From the NCBI GenBank assembly GCA_009103225.1, contig RHPI01001715.1:655042-719041 (forward strand): 64,000 nucleotides of DNA, written 5' to 3'. The DNA comes from Chlorokybus atmophyticus (Eukaryota; Streptophyta; Chlorokybophyceae; Chlorokybales; Chlorokybaceae). The first letter of the stretch is position 1. Every line of letters starts with the position of its first letter. Below, piece by piece: positions 10,956 through 27,006 of the stretch. A program made the position numbers and the translations under genes. The notes beneath the pieces were generated by a model that had not been told where the DNA came from, made no database searches, and saw only the letters and a program-made list of their open reading frames with translations.

Positions 10956-13900
10956 CGCCGTAGCAAGGTTGCATTGCGACACAGATATTGTGACTTGTGA
11001 CACGCAACCCTCAACATGTATCATGCTATATAACGCCATGCTTTGCAGCAAAGCTATGCTAGCATCTCAGGCACGTTACAGGACAGACACACATGAAGAC
11101 GTGTGATAATGTTTAAGATGTCTGAAGCTGTAAAATTATGCAATTAAGTGTATCATGAACCATAGAATTACCGTTAAAGTCATATACATTACCAGTTAAC
11201 AGCATTTGACGTGCTGAGACCAATGATAGTATGAGTTTGGTTGTACATATATGTGTTTCATAACATGGCTTGAAAGATACCGTGCACCGGCTCATGTGTA
11301 CAACATTAATGTCATTTAAGTTGGGTTTCTCAAAGTTTAAATACATGATATTGCACCATACTATTTACCTCAAGTGGTCGCAATCAGCGATAAACTACTC
11401 ATATTACCAACATATTCAGACAGCGTGTCAATTGACCATGATAAGACATGCACATATACAAGCATGCATAAATCTGAAGCTTTAAGGGGCTAGGTAGTGT
11501 GCAATGCATACTGACATTGCGTGATGCGAAGATAGTTTCCATGCACCAACTTTGTGCTTTGCCGATTACCATTCACAAACACCAACTGCCCTTGCCCACA
11601 CTGCACAGTGCCTTGCTTTGCTGCATAGGTTGCTAGCGGTCTTGTTATGGTACTTGCATATGCAACAACACAAGCAAACAAGCGTGCATACCATGTGGGG
11701 GCTAGTAGCGCTCAGCACAACATCAATTATGACCGCAATAAACCACACCGGACTTGGACCACGAAGGCCCTCACTCAGCAATAGACAATTTGTACTTTTG
11801 ATACATTTACAAAGCGAGCAAGTATCGAATACTTGATAGCAATGGCAATCTGCAACGCAGTGCATATGCGAGCATGCACCCTCGGCTGCTGCAGGTTGTT
11901 CTCCTACCCTTCTCTGCTTGCACCCATTACCGCATTGCATACACGTAAGCACTTGGTGTGGTGGGTTAGCTAGATTGTGACCCAATACAATAGCTCCCGG
12001 CCCAACTTGTAAGTGTCCACGGTTGCTGTGCATAGCCTATTGTGCCGAGCCTATCATTGCTTTGTTGTTTTGCATCATCTCTCATGCCGTATGAATTGCA
12101 TGTATAAGCGACTCACATGCGCACGGTAAGGTATATTTATGAATACAACAAAGTAACTCACTGTATTGCTATGCAAGATTAAGGTAAGCTCTAAGCTTAT
12201 AAGTAAAATAAAACAAATAAAGCAAGGTGACAAACGTGTGGAGAAAGATATAATTTTTCTCGACACGTTTATTCGGTATCGCCGTGTTTATTATAGTCTT
12301 GCAAAAGTATTGCAGTGTGTGCATGCTACACACACTTCTGCGCTCCATGCGTCTTATTAGTGTTTGTTAAATATTACGTACATTTTCGTATGTGATGAGC
12401 AGCTCGCTCATCAGTCATGTTGAGGGGCCGTGGCCCATTAAATAGTAAAGGAATGAAGTTTACATTTAACGTTAACCCTAGGTTACTGTACATACATGCA
12501 ACAACCGCAACAACATTATTTAAAACGGAGAGGGTCGTAGCTTGCAATTAACAAATCATAATGTAATTAAGGTACGTTTACACTATGCTGGCCAGTAACT
12601 GTATTATATTCAGTATCAGTTTTATGCAACTTGGGTAACATGCTATAACAAATGTAGACCTCTAAAATTAAATTATGTTAAGGAGGCATTCCTTATGACG
12701 CATACATTTATGAAAAACAACTTGTTAGGCTGGTTGCATATGGGCATGGTGTGGAAATTTAAACATGCTTGTAAGTATGCAGCCTGCAGCTGCAATGTAA
12801 TATAGTGTTATCACTTAAATAGCCTCTCAAACTTGGCAATGTGGCCACAAGTGAACTTAGCAAGTGTTGGCTAGCATGTATAGATTCTGTTGCAAACTTG
12901 GTAGCTATGATATGCTTAACACATCATTTGTAATTTTATGTAATTTTATGGCGGGTTGCAGTTTTGATGACTTAGAATTTCTAAAAATGCTACACCATAT
13001 ACCAATCATCCTCGACGTTAAGTTTCTCGTGTAGGCCTTTAAATCTTGCTGTAAACCATATATGGCACGACTGTAGATCAATATCATATCATTACACAGT
13101 TTGTAATTGGCCAGGAGTCCGGTTTTAGCACTATTCTTAGTATTTGTTGGAAAAGAGTAAAGTAGCCATCCTAGTGTTAAACATTAAAATCCTTTCACTG
13201 TTTTTTGTTGGGATGAAAAACAGCAAGTGGTAAATTGTATTGCCGCATACTATTATGTGGTAGGCCAAACCGCGTGCACAATGGCATCATGCAAGTTGTA
13301 CTTTTGTGTTGCGTATAAGCCTTTTTAACGTTAAACATACCTCGTCGTTTTTAACGTTGTTGACGAATTTTTATCTACCATGCTGTTGCAGATGATACAT
13401 GGCGTGCGTGTGTCTTAATTATATATGTAACGTTACGGTGAGTGAGCGAGCGCGCACTATTTGAAGAAAGTGGTGTGTTTTTTATTAGCGTATTGTTGCT
13501 TTGCTTCAGTTGCTGCGATATACGTGATTGCATACATCAGTTACAACCAGCGCAACATGCATGTGATCCGCTTGTGTTGTGCACTTAGTTGCAAGCATAT
13601 ATTTTTGCTAAAGTTTTTACATCTATTCTTTTCAGCCTTATTGTTGCAGAGTTGAGTACCACTTTGTGTTATGACTTGGATCATGAGACCACATTCAAGC
13701 ATTGCAACTTGCAACGGTGCTCATTACGTGATACCAATATACAGCACTAGCTATTACCCTATGAGAAGCTTGCATGGGGCCCATTGCAACATGCAGACAC
13801 TGATTCTCAGATCCACACTGTCACAGCGTAGAATTGAGGTCTGAGAGAACACAACGGGCAGGCTGCGCCCACCATCATGGCCGGAGCCGCAGGATCATGT

Positions 13901-14856
13901 GTAGCCGTGACCCGAATGCGATATTTATGCAGGCGTTGACCAGCGGTGATAATATCATCGTGGCAGCCTCTGCGATGAGAGCACGTCGGTCGGCACAGGC
14001 GTCCGTGCCGGTCTAACAAATTGTTGGCACAGGTCAGTGACGACACCCACTTGATGAGGTCATAAGCAAACCACTCAGCTGTCAGACCGTACGCAGCCCA
14101 GCTGCGATGCGGTCATCACCACCTGTTGTCAATGATCAGAACAACCTACGGGTGCTCAGATCGCATTCTTCTCATGATGGCCCTAGCAACAGCAGTCCCT
14201 GTGTCGGGGACAAGGCTCCATCACCCTGTCTCAGCCAACAACTCACTCTGTCGTGAATCAATGTGAATCGCCGTTGACATTCTGAATCACAATGATTCAA
14301 GAGCGCGATCCTCCTTGCTTGAATGAATCACCTCTCCCGATAAACCCGAATCGGCGCTAGCAGATCCCCCGCATCAAGCCGTCTGCCCGCCAAAAGACCG
14401 GCACCGCGCTGAATGTCCGGTTCAAAGCGTAGACCAAGGGACCGTTTAGCTGCGATAACGGCACAAGTACGCTGGATGACCGATATGGCTCCAACCGGTT
14501 CGTCGCTAACGATGCCGGTTCGGAAGTCCGAGTCCGTGCGATGGCCGTTGGACATCAGTGTCGTGAGGGGGGCGGATCGGCGCGTTCAATTTGCTACGGA
14601 TCGCCCTGGTTGTGAGTGTCTTTCAACAAACACACAGCACATCTTGACTGGGCACGACTAAGCTTACGTTTGGCAATACATTGTAGAGGCAGAACAAGTT
14701 GACGGATCAAGGTGTTTGTTGTAGGTGTTGACGTTGAGGGCGGCGGGGTGGTGTAAGCAGCTGCTTTAGCTGCTGCTGTACTGCGTGGTGTCTGCTTTGC
14801 GCAGTACGACTGTGTGTGAAGCTGGACTGCTGTAGGTGACACTTGCTGCTGCAAGA
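10956..14856. other. Long intergenic region, no gene seen
   Basis: About 3.9 kb. The part from ~11100 to ~13700 is AT-rich with only short open frames lacking domains. From ~13800 to 14660 base composition rises in GC and short motifs recur (several GAATCA-type hexamers near 14250-14330, and inverted CCGGTTC/GAACCGG-like words), but no exon chain or protein family is recognisable. It probably includes the upstream region of the RING-CH gene. Confidence 0.55.
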
Positions 14857-16525
14857 ATGCCGACCGTCTACACGCTGGACATCCAGGCCATGAAGCAGGG
14901 CGGAGGTGCGGGGGGAGGTTGTGGCTTGCCGTCGCCGGGGTCGTCCAAGCCCGGGAGCCCCTCAACAACGTCAGCAACGACGACGCCCTGCTCCTCGCCG
15001 GTGGTGCGGGACGACCCCACAGGAGTAGTAGCGCAGTCGGCCTGCTATGCCAGCAGGTGTGACGACGCCTCGGTATGCAGCACCGCCCCCGCCCACGACG
15101 GCGACTGCAACGCCACAAACGACGGTAACGAGGAGGAGTTCTGCTGGATTTGCATGCTCGGAGACAACGCCTGGGCTGATGAAGCTGCTGGCGAACGCTG
15201 CGGGCCACTGGTGTCAAACGTTTGCGGGTGAGCCAAGCCTTGGCTTACCTGTTTGGCCGTTGATGGTCATGATGTGTTACTACTGCAATTGGCGTGGCTG
15301 TACATATATTTTACACTATACATCGGGCAGCTGTACGCACTACTGATAAGAGTGACGCATTGTTGCACTGTGTGCTGTATGCTTTACAGAGCCTAGTACT
15401 GTTGACGCCTGAGGCTCGGTGCTTTCAAGCTGAGTGCGCTGAGAACCACAGCTTGCTGAGTCAATGATGCGTTGCATCCACACATGTGTTTCCGTGGTGT
15501 ACCTTTTTCTGTTGGCGCTAAACTTGTTGTTCTTACTTGCACAGGTGCATCTCCTCGCGAGTGCATTTGCGTTGCCTGGCCAAGTGGCAGCTGTCTCGCC
15601 TAGGCACAAAGGAAGAAACGCACTGCAGAGTTTGCAGACAGGAGCTGCCTGAATGGAGAGACACACTGTTGCCAAGGTATGTCTCTACTGCATGTTGAGT
15701 GCTGTCATCTACGTTGTAAGCCTTATCCACGGAGCATAGAGATTATATATAACTTGTACCTCCTGCTTGTATCATCAAAGGACGTCAAACTGATGACATT
15801 ACGCAAACCTGTGTATCTTACACGTCTGTTGGTGCCCTGCCTGTGAGCAGCTTGTGACATAGTTGTCTATGTTTCACAGGGACATGTCTTCAGCTCTGAA
15901 AGGGGTGGGCCAGCCTGGAATGCCCAGGACAGCTGTGATGCACATATCGTATGGTGGCCAGCGGCACTCCTTCCCCGTCACAGCCACGCGACGGGGTCTT
16001 GAGGACTTCAAGGCGCACATCAGACGGCTATGCAACGTGCCTTCTTGGTAGGTTTACCTCATATGCTGTTAGCTTGATTGTTTGTCGGACTGGCCTATCA
16101 CTGTGTCAAGGCCTAGTGTGGTGTCCAGTTCATCATATCAACTGTTGTTGATGAGAGTTGCAGAGAGTTGGAACACCTTGAGACTGGGGTTACTTCCGTT
16201 GGTCATATGTTCACTCTCTGTGTGTTACCTACTCAGGTATGAGATTCGCTTCTCTTTCTCGTATCCTGATCCCAACGGAGAGGGGACACTGCAGCTGACC
16301 GGCATCAATGCATTCTACTATGCGGTGCATCGGGCCGCAGTGGATGCTGCACTGGAGGGTATCAGCGCCACAGCCTTAATGGAGGAGGGCTCTTCGGTGA
16401 CACGACACAACTCCACTAGCGTGGATGATAGACACACTCCATTGTCTCCCACGTCTGGGTTGAGACTCGTCAAGTGGCGCAGTCAGCTCTCGCAGCGGTT
16501 GAGGCAGGTGTTCTCGCGCGCATGA
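14857..16525 (+). CDS. RING-CH (RINGv/MARCH-type) zinc finger protein, probable E3 ubiquitin ligase
   Basis: Four exons join in frame: 14857-15227, 15545-15676, 15880-16047 and 16237-16525, 319 residues. The RING-CH finger is split by intron 1: EEEFCWICMLGD and NVC from exon 1 join GCISSRVHLRCLAKW and THCRVCRQEL from exon 2, giving the C4HC3 spacing with the Trp typical of RINGv domains. RINGv proteins transfer ubiquitin from an E2 to substrates. The N-terminus is Gly/Ser/Thr-rich and disordered-looking. The C-terminal half (AVMHISYGGQRHSFPV, then IRFSFSYPDP and GINAFYYAVHRAA) looks like a compact alpha/beta domain; I recall similar tails on chlorophyte RINGv proteins. I see no clear membrane segment, unlike many animal MARCH proteins. 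Confidence 0.85.
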
Positions 16526-17998
16526 ACTTTCTATTAATGCACAATTAAGAATCGCCTAGCATCGATCATGGCACAGGTTACATAGCGCAAGTGGCTGTAG
16601 AGTTTGGGCTTAGCTCTAGGGTTAGTTAGACAGGTAGCTGTGCATATCAATTTTTGCAATGCTGTTGAACCGTTGAATTGCTATCAGTGGGTTGGGATTC
16701 AACAGTTGACAACTTCAATGCTGATAATTATCTTCTGTGATAATGACCAGTGTGTACAAAAGCTGAGCACGAGAGTGTGCACTTGCGCAGCTCAAATAGC
16801 GTCAAACTGCACTGTGCGTAACAACTGCGCAAAAAGTGGTAACTGTCAAAGCATCAACGGTGTGCATCCTGACAGGTGCTGTGATACGTCCTTCTTTGCA
16901 TATGTACAGGATATTTTCGAGGCAGTTTTGTACATGCATTATGCATAAGCACAAAAGCACATACCCAAAGAGCATGCAAGTATGATCATCCGCAACTCCC
17001 GGGCTGATATCCACTGCTGTGAAGCTAAGCACGTACTTGTACTTGTGTACCTGCATACCAGTAACACTAACACTGCCAATCACTTACCTCTGCCCAGGTG
17101 TGTTTGTTTTTGTTGTTGCCGCGGTTACTGATGTTGTTATTGTTGTTATCATGTGCTTTATCAATTCTCATGCGACAGTATATGCATATGTGTGCATTCT
17201 TTGCACCGTCTCAGAGTTGCGGAAGGTGGTATACAATTGCACTGTGCAATCACGGCCCTATCAAGTCGCTGTACCCAAACACATCACAATTTTCATAGAA
17301 ATGGCAGTGTAGGGTATCGGAAAACATCATGCAACACTCTATGCCAAACGCAAAAAAACAATAAAAACACCTAGAGCACAACACTTGATTTGCACACCAC
17401 CACCTCTAGCCTACAAGGCAGTGTGTCCCATGCCTAACCACCACATCATCGTCATGTACAATGTCCAAGCGAAGAATGACTGCTGGCTGTAGGGTACAAG
17501 GGGTGTAGCGGATTCCTCTTGTGCACATAGTCATTGGCCCCAGCGCACTAACACCAGTCGTTGGCCTTGGTACTTTGACACAACTTACTACCAAACCAGC
17601 TGTGGAAAAGTTGTTGGAAGTAACAACGGCACAACAGATAATGACACTGTATAGGCCCCAAAACAAGCACATGCAGCTTCTAGACACATGCAAGCTGGTA
17701 GGCTTGCGCCCACTTTGCAGTCACCAGCATGACAGCAAGCTGCCCAGCACGGCAATCTGTACGTTCCAAGCTAAAGGCTGCTGCACAGGTGGAGTTGTGG
17801 AAGGAATAGTCATGTGTGTCAAGAACTGCAGTGCAGACCCAAAAGTTCACAAAACGAGTATCATGTAGCAACCGCAGTTGCCGCAGGTGTTACTAACTTA
17901 GTAGAGCCTTCTCAGTAGCGTAAGCATCGGTGCTGGCGTAGTGTATGGTAGTAGTAGACAACAATGCGTTGTGCGCGAACAACAATAGGTGGTGGAAG
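16526..17998. other. Intergenic region between convergent genes
   Basis: About 1.5 kb between the stop codons of the RING-CH gene and SSU72. Open frames on both strands are short and have no recognisable motifs. Confidence 0.55.
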
Positions 17999-19081
17999 CT
18001 AGTAGAAACATATCGTGTACGTTGGCCGTTTTCCTGTCTCCTGTGCAAACTTCGTCACAATCTCTTCAACCTCATCCTCCCAACTCTCGCACGCGTTCAA
18101 CTGACCAATCCAAATGTCACCTTACTCCTCTCACAATCACAACAAACAAAATAGGAAGGTATGGGAAAACAGCTGCTTACCATTTGACATAGCTGCAAGC
18201 AAAGCTGCGCCCCGTTCGCAGCCTCTTCATGATTGTCCTTCACGTCCAGATTGAGTATCAACGCAGCCTTGATGCCTGTGCTGTGTCTTGAATGCATATC
18301 TGCACGCACATCCCGGCCATCCCATAACGACACTCACCCAGCTCAACCCAACTCAACCCAAAAGATTTGCTACAAACAACTATGCAGCAAGGCAGATGAC
18401 AAACATGTAACACACCTTCGACAACAAGGTCAAAGACGCGCTCCTCAAACGTGAAAATGATGTCAAACTCGCCGTCCTTGGCATTGTCCTGCCAGCGTTG
18501 AGGAGCAAGCTTGACGGACCGATTGCGGTCCAGCATGGCCAGCAGACCATTCCTGGTGTAGCTGTCTGATACGTTAAGTAGACATGCCCTCACTGTAAGC
18601 CACCAAAAGAAACATGACCACACACAATGATCATCACACAGCAACCGTGTAGCAAATTCCACATTAATCAGGGATACAGATCGTAGTCCTTGCGCCTCAA
18701 CTCGTCGTACATGTTTGAGTACGGCGTACCGAACTTATACACGTTCGGCTCGCGTATGCTTGGCCCCGGCAACTTGACCTGCAAGTAATAATCATTCATG
18801 TAATGCAGCAGCATACTAATCCACCAGCCAGTACAGCAAGCCCACCCAAAACACACGCGCGCACAAGTGCGCGCATGTGCACGCACGCACACACGTGATT
18901 ATGCACGTTTGTTGATTGGATAGACAATGCTAGCTCTCATGAGACGCGAGCAAACAGAGACCTGGGAGCCTGTGCCGTAAGACTCGACAATCAACCCGTG
19001 CTTCGCAAGCAGCGCGTGTGCCTCCATGCTTCGGTTCTGATTGGACGCGCACACCATTGCGAACCGCCTGCCCGCGCTCAT
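17999..19081 (-). CDS. SSU72: SSU72 RNA polymerase II CTD Ser5 phosphatase
   Basis: Five exons join in frame: 19081-18962, 18778-18678, 18561-18416, 18299-18181 and 18100-17999, giving 195 residues, almost exactly the family length. SSU72 removes phosphate from Ser5 (and Ser7) of the RNAPII C-terminal repeat and works in the cleavage/polyadenylation machinery in the nucleus. The CX5R loop is VCASNQNRS (Cys11, Arg17), followed by MEAHALLAKHG and SYGTGSQVKLPGP. Further family blocks are RNGLLAMLDRNRSVKL, IIFTFEERVFD, VKDNHEEAANGA and the C-terminus TYTICFY. Intron 1 has a weak donor (GTCTCT); intron 2 carries U12-type signals and is listed separately. It lies head-to-head with the PDSW gene 824 bases away. 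Confidence 0.96.
18562..18677 (-). other. Candidate U12-type (minor spliceosome) intron in SSU72
   Basis: On the minus strand this 116-base intron starts GTATCCCT, matching the first six bases of the U12 donor consensus (GTATCCTT). It ends TACTTAACGTATCAGACAG, where TACTTAAC matches the U12 branch-site consensus TCCTTAAC at seven of eight bases. The putative branch A lies about 12 bases from the acceptor, and there is no pyrimidine tract. The splice restores the conserved SSU72 segment DLYTRNG; reading through meets a stop. Confidence 0.75.
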
Positions 19082-19904
19082 GACTGCCGTCGTCTGCGTC
19101 GTGCGCATGAAGGACATATACATATACATCGTCAATGGTGCATACGCATGTGAACACAAGATCCATGCGTACTGAATTTACTTTGACCAGCATGGAAAAG
19201 AGCTTGCTCAACAACAAGGCACTAAAGGAACTCAACCAAGACAGTCGAAAAGTATCCAGTTTTCTGCTGTGCAAGTTGCAGGTCTGCCACAGCATAACCA
19301 AACGCTGTCAACAGCATTGCTGCAGTCAAGCTGTTGATGAATTGAGGAAGTGCCACGTGAGACAGTGTCTGGCCGTGTTCAGCAGAATCAACGCCAGCTG
19401 CCAACTCAAATTGCAGAATAGATTCGAGCTAAGGTGTTGACTGATCAATCGGGACATGCAGCAAACAAGCAGCAGCACACACGTGTTGTGCACCGTTTAC
19501 CTTGGCTAGCGCGACCTCATGCCCGGCCGATGACGATGACAAGGATGAGCAGGAGGAGGGAGGGAACGCCTTAAGCAATGAGAACCGTCGCTGTGTCACA
19601 GCTAGAGCGTTCCATCGCCGCTGTCGCCGCCGCCGCTGCCCATCCTGGTTGTGTTCACTGCGCTAACGTGTACTAGGGTTTTGGTGTAGTGATTGAGCTG
19701 GCTGCGGCGGACGTGGCGCAGGTGGAAGACAAGGAGCAGGAGGAGGAGGAGGAAGCGGTTTATAGGATTGCTGTCCGTAGATGATCCTGTGTGCACATTC
19801 TTAGTAGCCTTTGAGGCTGGAGCCTGAGACAGAATCTGGTAGAGTGGTCAGCGCAGCGTGTTTCGTCGTTGCAGGGTTGCGCAGCATTGACCTATTGCGC
19901 ATCA

Positions 19905-20292
19905 ATGGGTTACCCGCGGGGAGGGCCGACTTTCGGCAACGCCGCTGACAACTACGACCCTGCCGACCCCTACGGCGACCCCGTCGCCCTGCTCGAGCAC
20001 CGCGAGCGCCAGGCCCGAGAAGGGTAAGCTGCTCCTTGTTTGCTTGCCCTCAAACTGCAACGCCCATTGACATCATCGTTGTGGTTGTTGCTGTTCTGTG
20101 GTTGTCATGCTCCTTGTTGTTGCGGTTGCCAGATGGGTTCAAGTTGAGGCGGCGAAGCTGGTCCGGCAGCAGCTGAGAGAATGCTATTGGCGTGCCGGCG
20201 TAAACCATCACGAGGAGTGCTCGGAGATTGCCAAGAAGTACCTGGCCACCGTCAAAGGCGCTGGCTTCCGGGGCAAAGCGTCCAACCCCTAA
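19905..20292 (+). CDS. NDUFB10: NADH dehydrogenase (complex I) PDSW/NDUFB10-like subunit
   Basis: Two exons join in frame: 19905-20023 and 20133-20292, 92 residues. The N-terminus (YPRGGPTFGNAADNYDPADP, then YGDPVALLEHRE) and the second exon (WVQVEAAKLVRQQLRECYW, AGVNHHEEC, AKKYLATVKGAGF) match the plant 10-kDa PDSW subunit of complex I, the homologue of animal NDUFB10, including the paired cysteines in the CYW...HHEEC segment. It is an accessory subunit of the membrane arm, without a cleavable presequence. Slightly shorter than land-plant homologues. The intron is GT-AG. Confidence 0.88.
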
Positions 20293-21699
20293 GCATACAG
20301 AGCACTGCACACATAGGAATGGGGCAGAGACTGCCATTCAGGTTTGCGCCTCAGAAGCGGTACATTTGCTGCTTAGTAGTATTGGCATTGACATGCAGTG
20401 CTTGCATTGGCACGCATGTTGCTAGTCAATGTGCTGGTTGGCAATGGTGTGCTAGAAAGGGTGTGGATTTGTTAGCAAGTATGGTTGCGGTATTGCAGCT
20501 GAGTAAAGTTGCGGTGGTTGAACTCGTTCTGTACTGGTAGGCAGCGATGCAGCTCGGCCGTGAATGCGCAGCGCAGTAACAGGTGTACAGCAGACCTTTG
20601 TTGATGCACGCGGCAATCGGGAAGCTTGGTTTTACCTTTGTCAGTGCTACTATTTTTGTCAATTGTTGGCACTTGTCTAGTGACCACAAGTGTACAAAGT
20701 TTGCAGTGCGGTACATGTGAACATGCACCGCTCCATTACATCGGATGGTGGATCTTCTGCTCTTGCAAGCAATGCGCCAAGGTGACTTGTCGGCAGTGTG
20801 CGCATACACTCGATTATTGTGGAGTGCATACACATAGAAAAGATGCAGTGATTGCAACACATCAGAGTTGTTATTTGTTATATACACCATGCGTGCAACA
20901 TGCCCGCAACCGTGCATCATAATGGCACATTAGCCACGGTTAAGCAGCAACAGTACGACAGCATACATACCAGCGTAAGCAAAGCTGCAAAAGGCTGGCA
21001 TAAACCCTTTGTTTGCTAACACACCTGCAGGGTGGCGTAAACACTTCACCTACATGCATCACCTACATGCACAAGCCGCACACGGGCAAAGTGCTAATGG
21101 GTGCGTTTGAGTAGGTGACTGCATGTGAAGTAACACAGTTGTATGTCTCCTCTTGTTGCTAGCCAATCGGCTGCTGCTGTAAACGAATTACCAAGCACGT
21201 GTGCAAGCATTAAGCCTAAGCAGCTGTATAAGGTTCATGCAGTCGTGCGTCATATATATATTGTCAAGTTTAAGCAAATTGAACATTTAATCATCAACAT
21301 CTATTATACAACCACTTGTGAATATCAATATCATCCAAACCTTGAATTTGTGTAATAAGTTACACCTTTATGGAATGCCTGACCATAGACCCTAGGCACG
21401 GACCAGGTGACGTATGTACTAGCCAGCAATCGCTATTTTACCTGCAGCGTGAACGGGCATGGTCAACGGTTTGGCGATAATGGAAGTGCACTTATCATTT
21501 AAATAAATTCTAGTTCTTGATTCTGTTTCGGCATGTGGCTTTGCAACAATACAACAACAACTTACATTGTTTTCCCTTTTTCAGAGTATTTTCATTCTTG
21601 TGCAATAACTTTTGTAAATAACGGCTCAATGTTTATTTTATACGTCGAAGGATACACATTATATAGGGTACATATATTGTGTATACCAATATAATGTAT

Positions 21700-21765
21700 T
21701 GTACACATGTATATGTATATATGTATATATACATGTATATATGTGTGTGTGTGTGTGTGTAGATT
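21700..21765. repeat. TATG/TATA and (GT)n microsatellite
   Basis: Alternating purine/pyrimidine tract: TATATGTATATATACATG units followed by about nine GT dinucleotides. Confidence 0.9.
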
Positions 21766-22711
21766 TCTTTAAGAGGGTTCAAACGCATCTGTACAATTCG
21801 ATCTTTAACACGTTGTCCTTGATGAAACTTGTGGTATGAGTTATTTACTTCTCTAATATAAAAATCTATTACGTTCATGCAGCGTGTACGTTGTGAGATA
21901 CTTTTTATGCACATATGATGCAACTTGTATGCATAACAAATGTTGAGATGCATTATGTATAGACTGTTTGATAAACGTTAATGCAATGACAGCTTGTTGT
22001 ATGCACAGCAAACTCGTTAGACAATCATGCTTATATACCGTGCACTTTGCAAATAATACAAGTAAACAAAGACGCGCAAACGTTCTTGATGTGATTAGCG
22101 CTATAAGGTTTATGCACATGATGATAAATCGAGCTTAACACCATTACATCTTGTTGATTGCGCTATATATCTAAAAAATAAGCTGTGCCACATATGCGCT
22201 ATTATGCAATCCATTCGCACACTTGAAACAAGCCAGCTAGCAAGCATGACATATACCGTGCTGCCACAAAATCTTCGTAAACCAAACAATTCAACAAGAG
22301 CGCTGTATAAAATTTTATAAACTTTTTGGCATTAGGAGTTATGCATTGCAATGCCTCTATACTGGATTGCATAAGTTGGCGGGGTTTTAACGACAATAAA
22401 CCAAATTTTTGGGGCGGTGCCTTGAATAAACATTTCGTGGCACTACTGTATACCTATATACACCGGAGGGCTTGCTAGATGGTTAATGAAACTCAGTGCG
22501 AGCAAGTTGCAGTACTGTTCCATCCGTATCTGAACCGATCCATGGTTAAAAACATATAAAACATATTCAAACAGGATTACACCACATTTTGTATATATAC
22601 CAGTTGAAAACTCATCTTATGGAAATTAGCATTGTGATGGCGCATACATTTTCCACATCTCAACGTGTGTAACTGTTACATGTCATGAAACTGCGCATGA
22701 GAGACGCCGCC

Positions 22712-22754
22712 GTGACACATCAGCGCACACCCAGTGTGTGCGCTGATGTGTCAC
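22712..22754. repeat. Perfect 19-bp hairpin, 5-nt loop
   Basis: GTGACACATCAGCGCACAC, loop CCAGT, then the exact reverse complement. No coding frame around it. Confidence 0.95.
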
Positions 22755-23473
22755 ATCATCATGTGCGCACTGCTGACGAATTTGCCTCATCCACCCTTTG
22801 GCTCGTGCGCCCACTCACCAATCTTGCTATCCAGTGACTGCGGCCCTAAGCTTACTCGCTTGCCACCAGCGAGTAAATGCAAAACTGCTGACACAACCGG
22901 ATGAGTCCAGTCACGTCATTTGTGCAATGCAATTGTTCAATGCGTCTCGACAACGACGGGTACAACAGCTCCGTGTGAACTACTGACGTGACACAAGCAG
23001 TGGGTCGAGTGAATCAGTGTTTCACAAGGCCAGAGGCTGTCACATCGAGTTGCCAAGCGGGTGCGTGGAAGTAGCGGCGGCGGCGGCGGCGGCGGAAAAG
23101 GAGGCGGCATATTGGTGACATCGACGGTTGGTTTTGGTTGCGTGGGTGTTGAGAGGGCAGCTGAGGAGGTGCCTGCACTGGCTGTGCTGCAGCTGGACGG
23201 TTACTGTGCCGCCAGCGCTTATTTGCCATCCTTGACATGACTGGAGGTAAGCTAGCGCTAGCGCCCGGCTCGCAGGTGTGATCACAGTAGCACATTCCCC
23301 CAATCTGCGGGTGGCCAGCTGGTTGGCATTCTTGTTACAGGTTGTCTTCAACAATTGAAAGGCAAAAGCGCTAGCATACTGTAGCTGAGCACTGTTTCAG
23401 CTAACTGCAAGTGAGGCTGTGGATTGCTTGAGACACGGCTTGTGGGGCAGCTTGGGCGGGGAGGGGGTAAGCA

Positions 23474-26226
<2,753 letters not shown>

Positions 26227-26397
26227 AGCTGCTATGAATATGCTTTTGCAGCGGGTGTGAGCACACGTGACTTTCTCAGGTTACAGGCTTGAAGTGACAA
26301 AGACACAAGTAAAGTCTGGAGCGATTCTCAGGGACAATGCTAGCTCTGGCTGGCACGCATCCAACAGTGGCTATAAGGTTGTGTAGAGGGTCACAGC

Positions 26398-26429
26398 GTG
26401 TGTAACATATATGCAATGTTATGCATGTG
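26398..26429 (+). repeat. 32-bp direct repeat, left copy
   Basis: Identical to 30157-30188. Core TAACATATATGCAATGTTAT. Likely target-site duplication of the retroelement, or a remnant terminal repeat. Confidence 0.9.
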
Positions 26430-27006
26430 ACCCCATTGCATTGTGAACATGACATGCACACACACACGCACACTTGCACACGCCAGCAAACAACTTCTTA
26501 CACCACCGGGCTACCTATACAAACTAGGTAGCTACTTTCGCTAAGCCCTTGCCCCGTTAGTCCACATGCATGCGTAGTTACCTGTACACAAGTAAAGTCC
26601 CCACAGTTAGGCACCGGTGTGGCTGTAGTTGTGGCAGCAGCACAAAGCAGACGGACTCCCCCTCCCTCTGCTCTCTCGCTCTCTCTCCACCCGCCGCCCT
26701 GCTTCTCTCTTGGCAGTCTGCCCCTGCTGCTGTTGACGCTGCCAGGGTTGCAGTGTCAACGTCAGCAGTACGCAACTGCGTGCAAGGCTGTCGCGACTTG
26801 CCCGCATGGTCGTCAGTGGCTGAATGTCGCATGCTGTGCCCGTGCAGTCGGTTGTGGTTTGGGGCTGGCAGTTAGGTGCTGCGGTGGGGTTGGGTGGTGG
26901 GGTTGGAGCGACATTTGCTTCGCACGGGCAGGCTGCTTTTCCACGCAGCTTGCTCCCCGCGCATGATGCCTGTTGGGCAGTGTGTCATTGCCGGTGCTGC
27001 ACGTCT

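Larger units (their letters stand above)
20293..23473. other. Intergenic region with simple repeats and a hairpin
   Basis: About 3.2 kb. It holds an alternating TATG/GT microsatellite around 21700-21765, AT-rich DNA from ~21200 to 22650, and a 43-nt hairpin at 22712-22754. A GGC-rich stretch at 23070-23105 is close to the epimerase gene. Open frames are short and without domains. Confidence 0.55.

Noticed and set aside
17521-17868. 115-codon plus-strand frame
   Set aside because: No recognisable motif or splice partners; in the 3' region of SSU72.
18668-18677. SSU72 ending at the TGA read through from exon 2
   Set aside because: It would drop the second half of a highly conserved family whose remaining exons follow intact.
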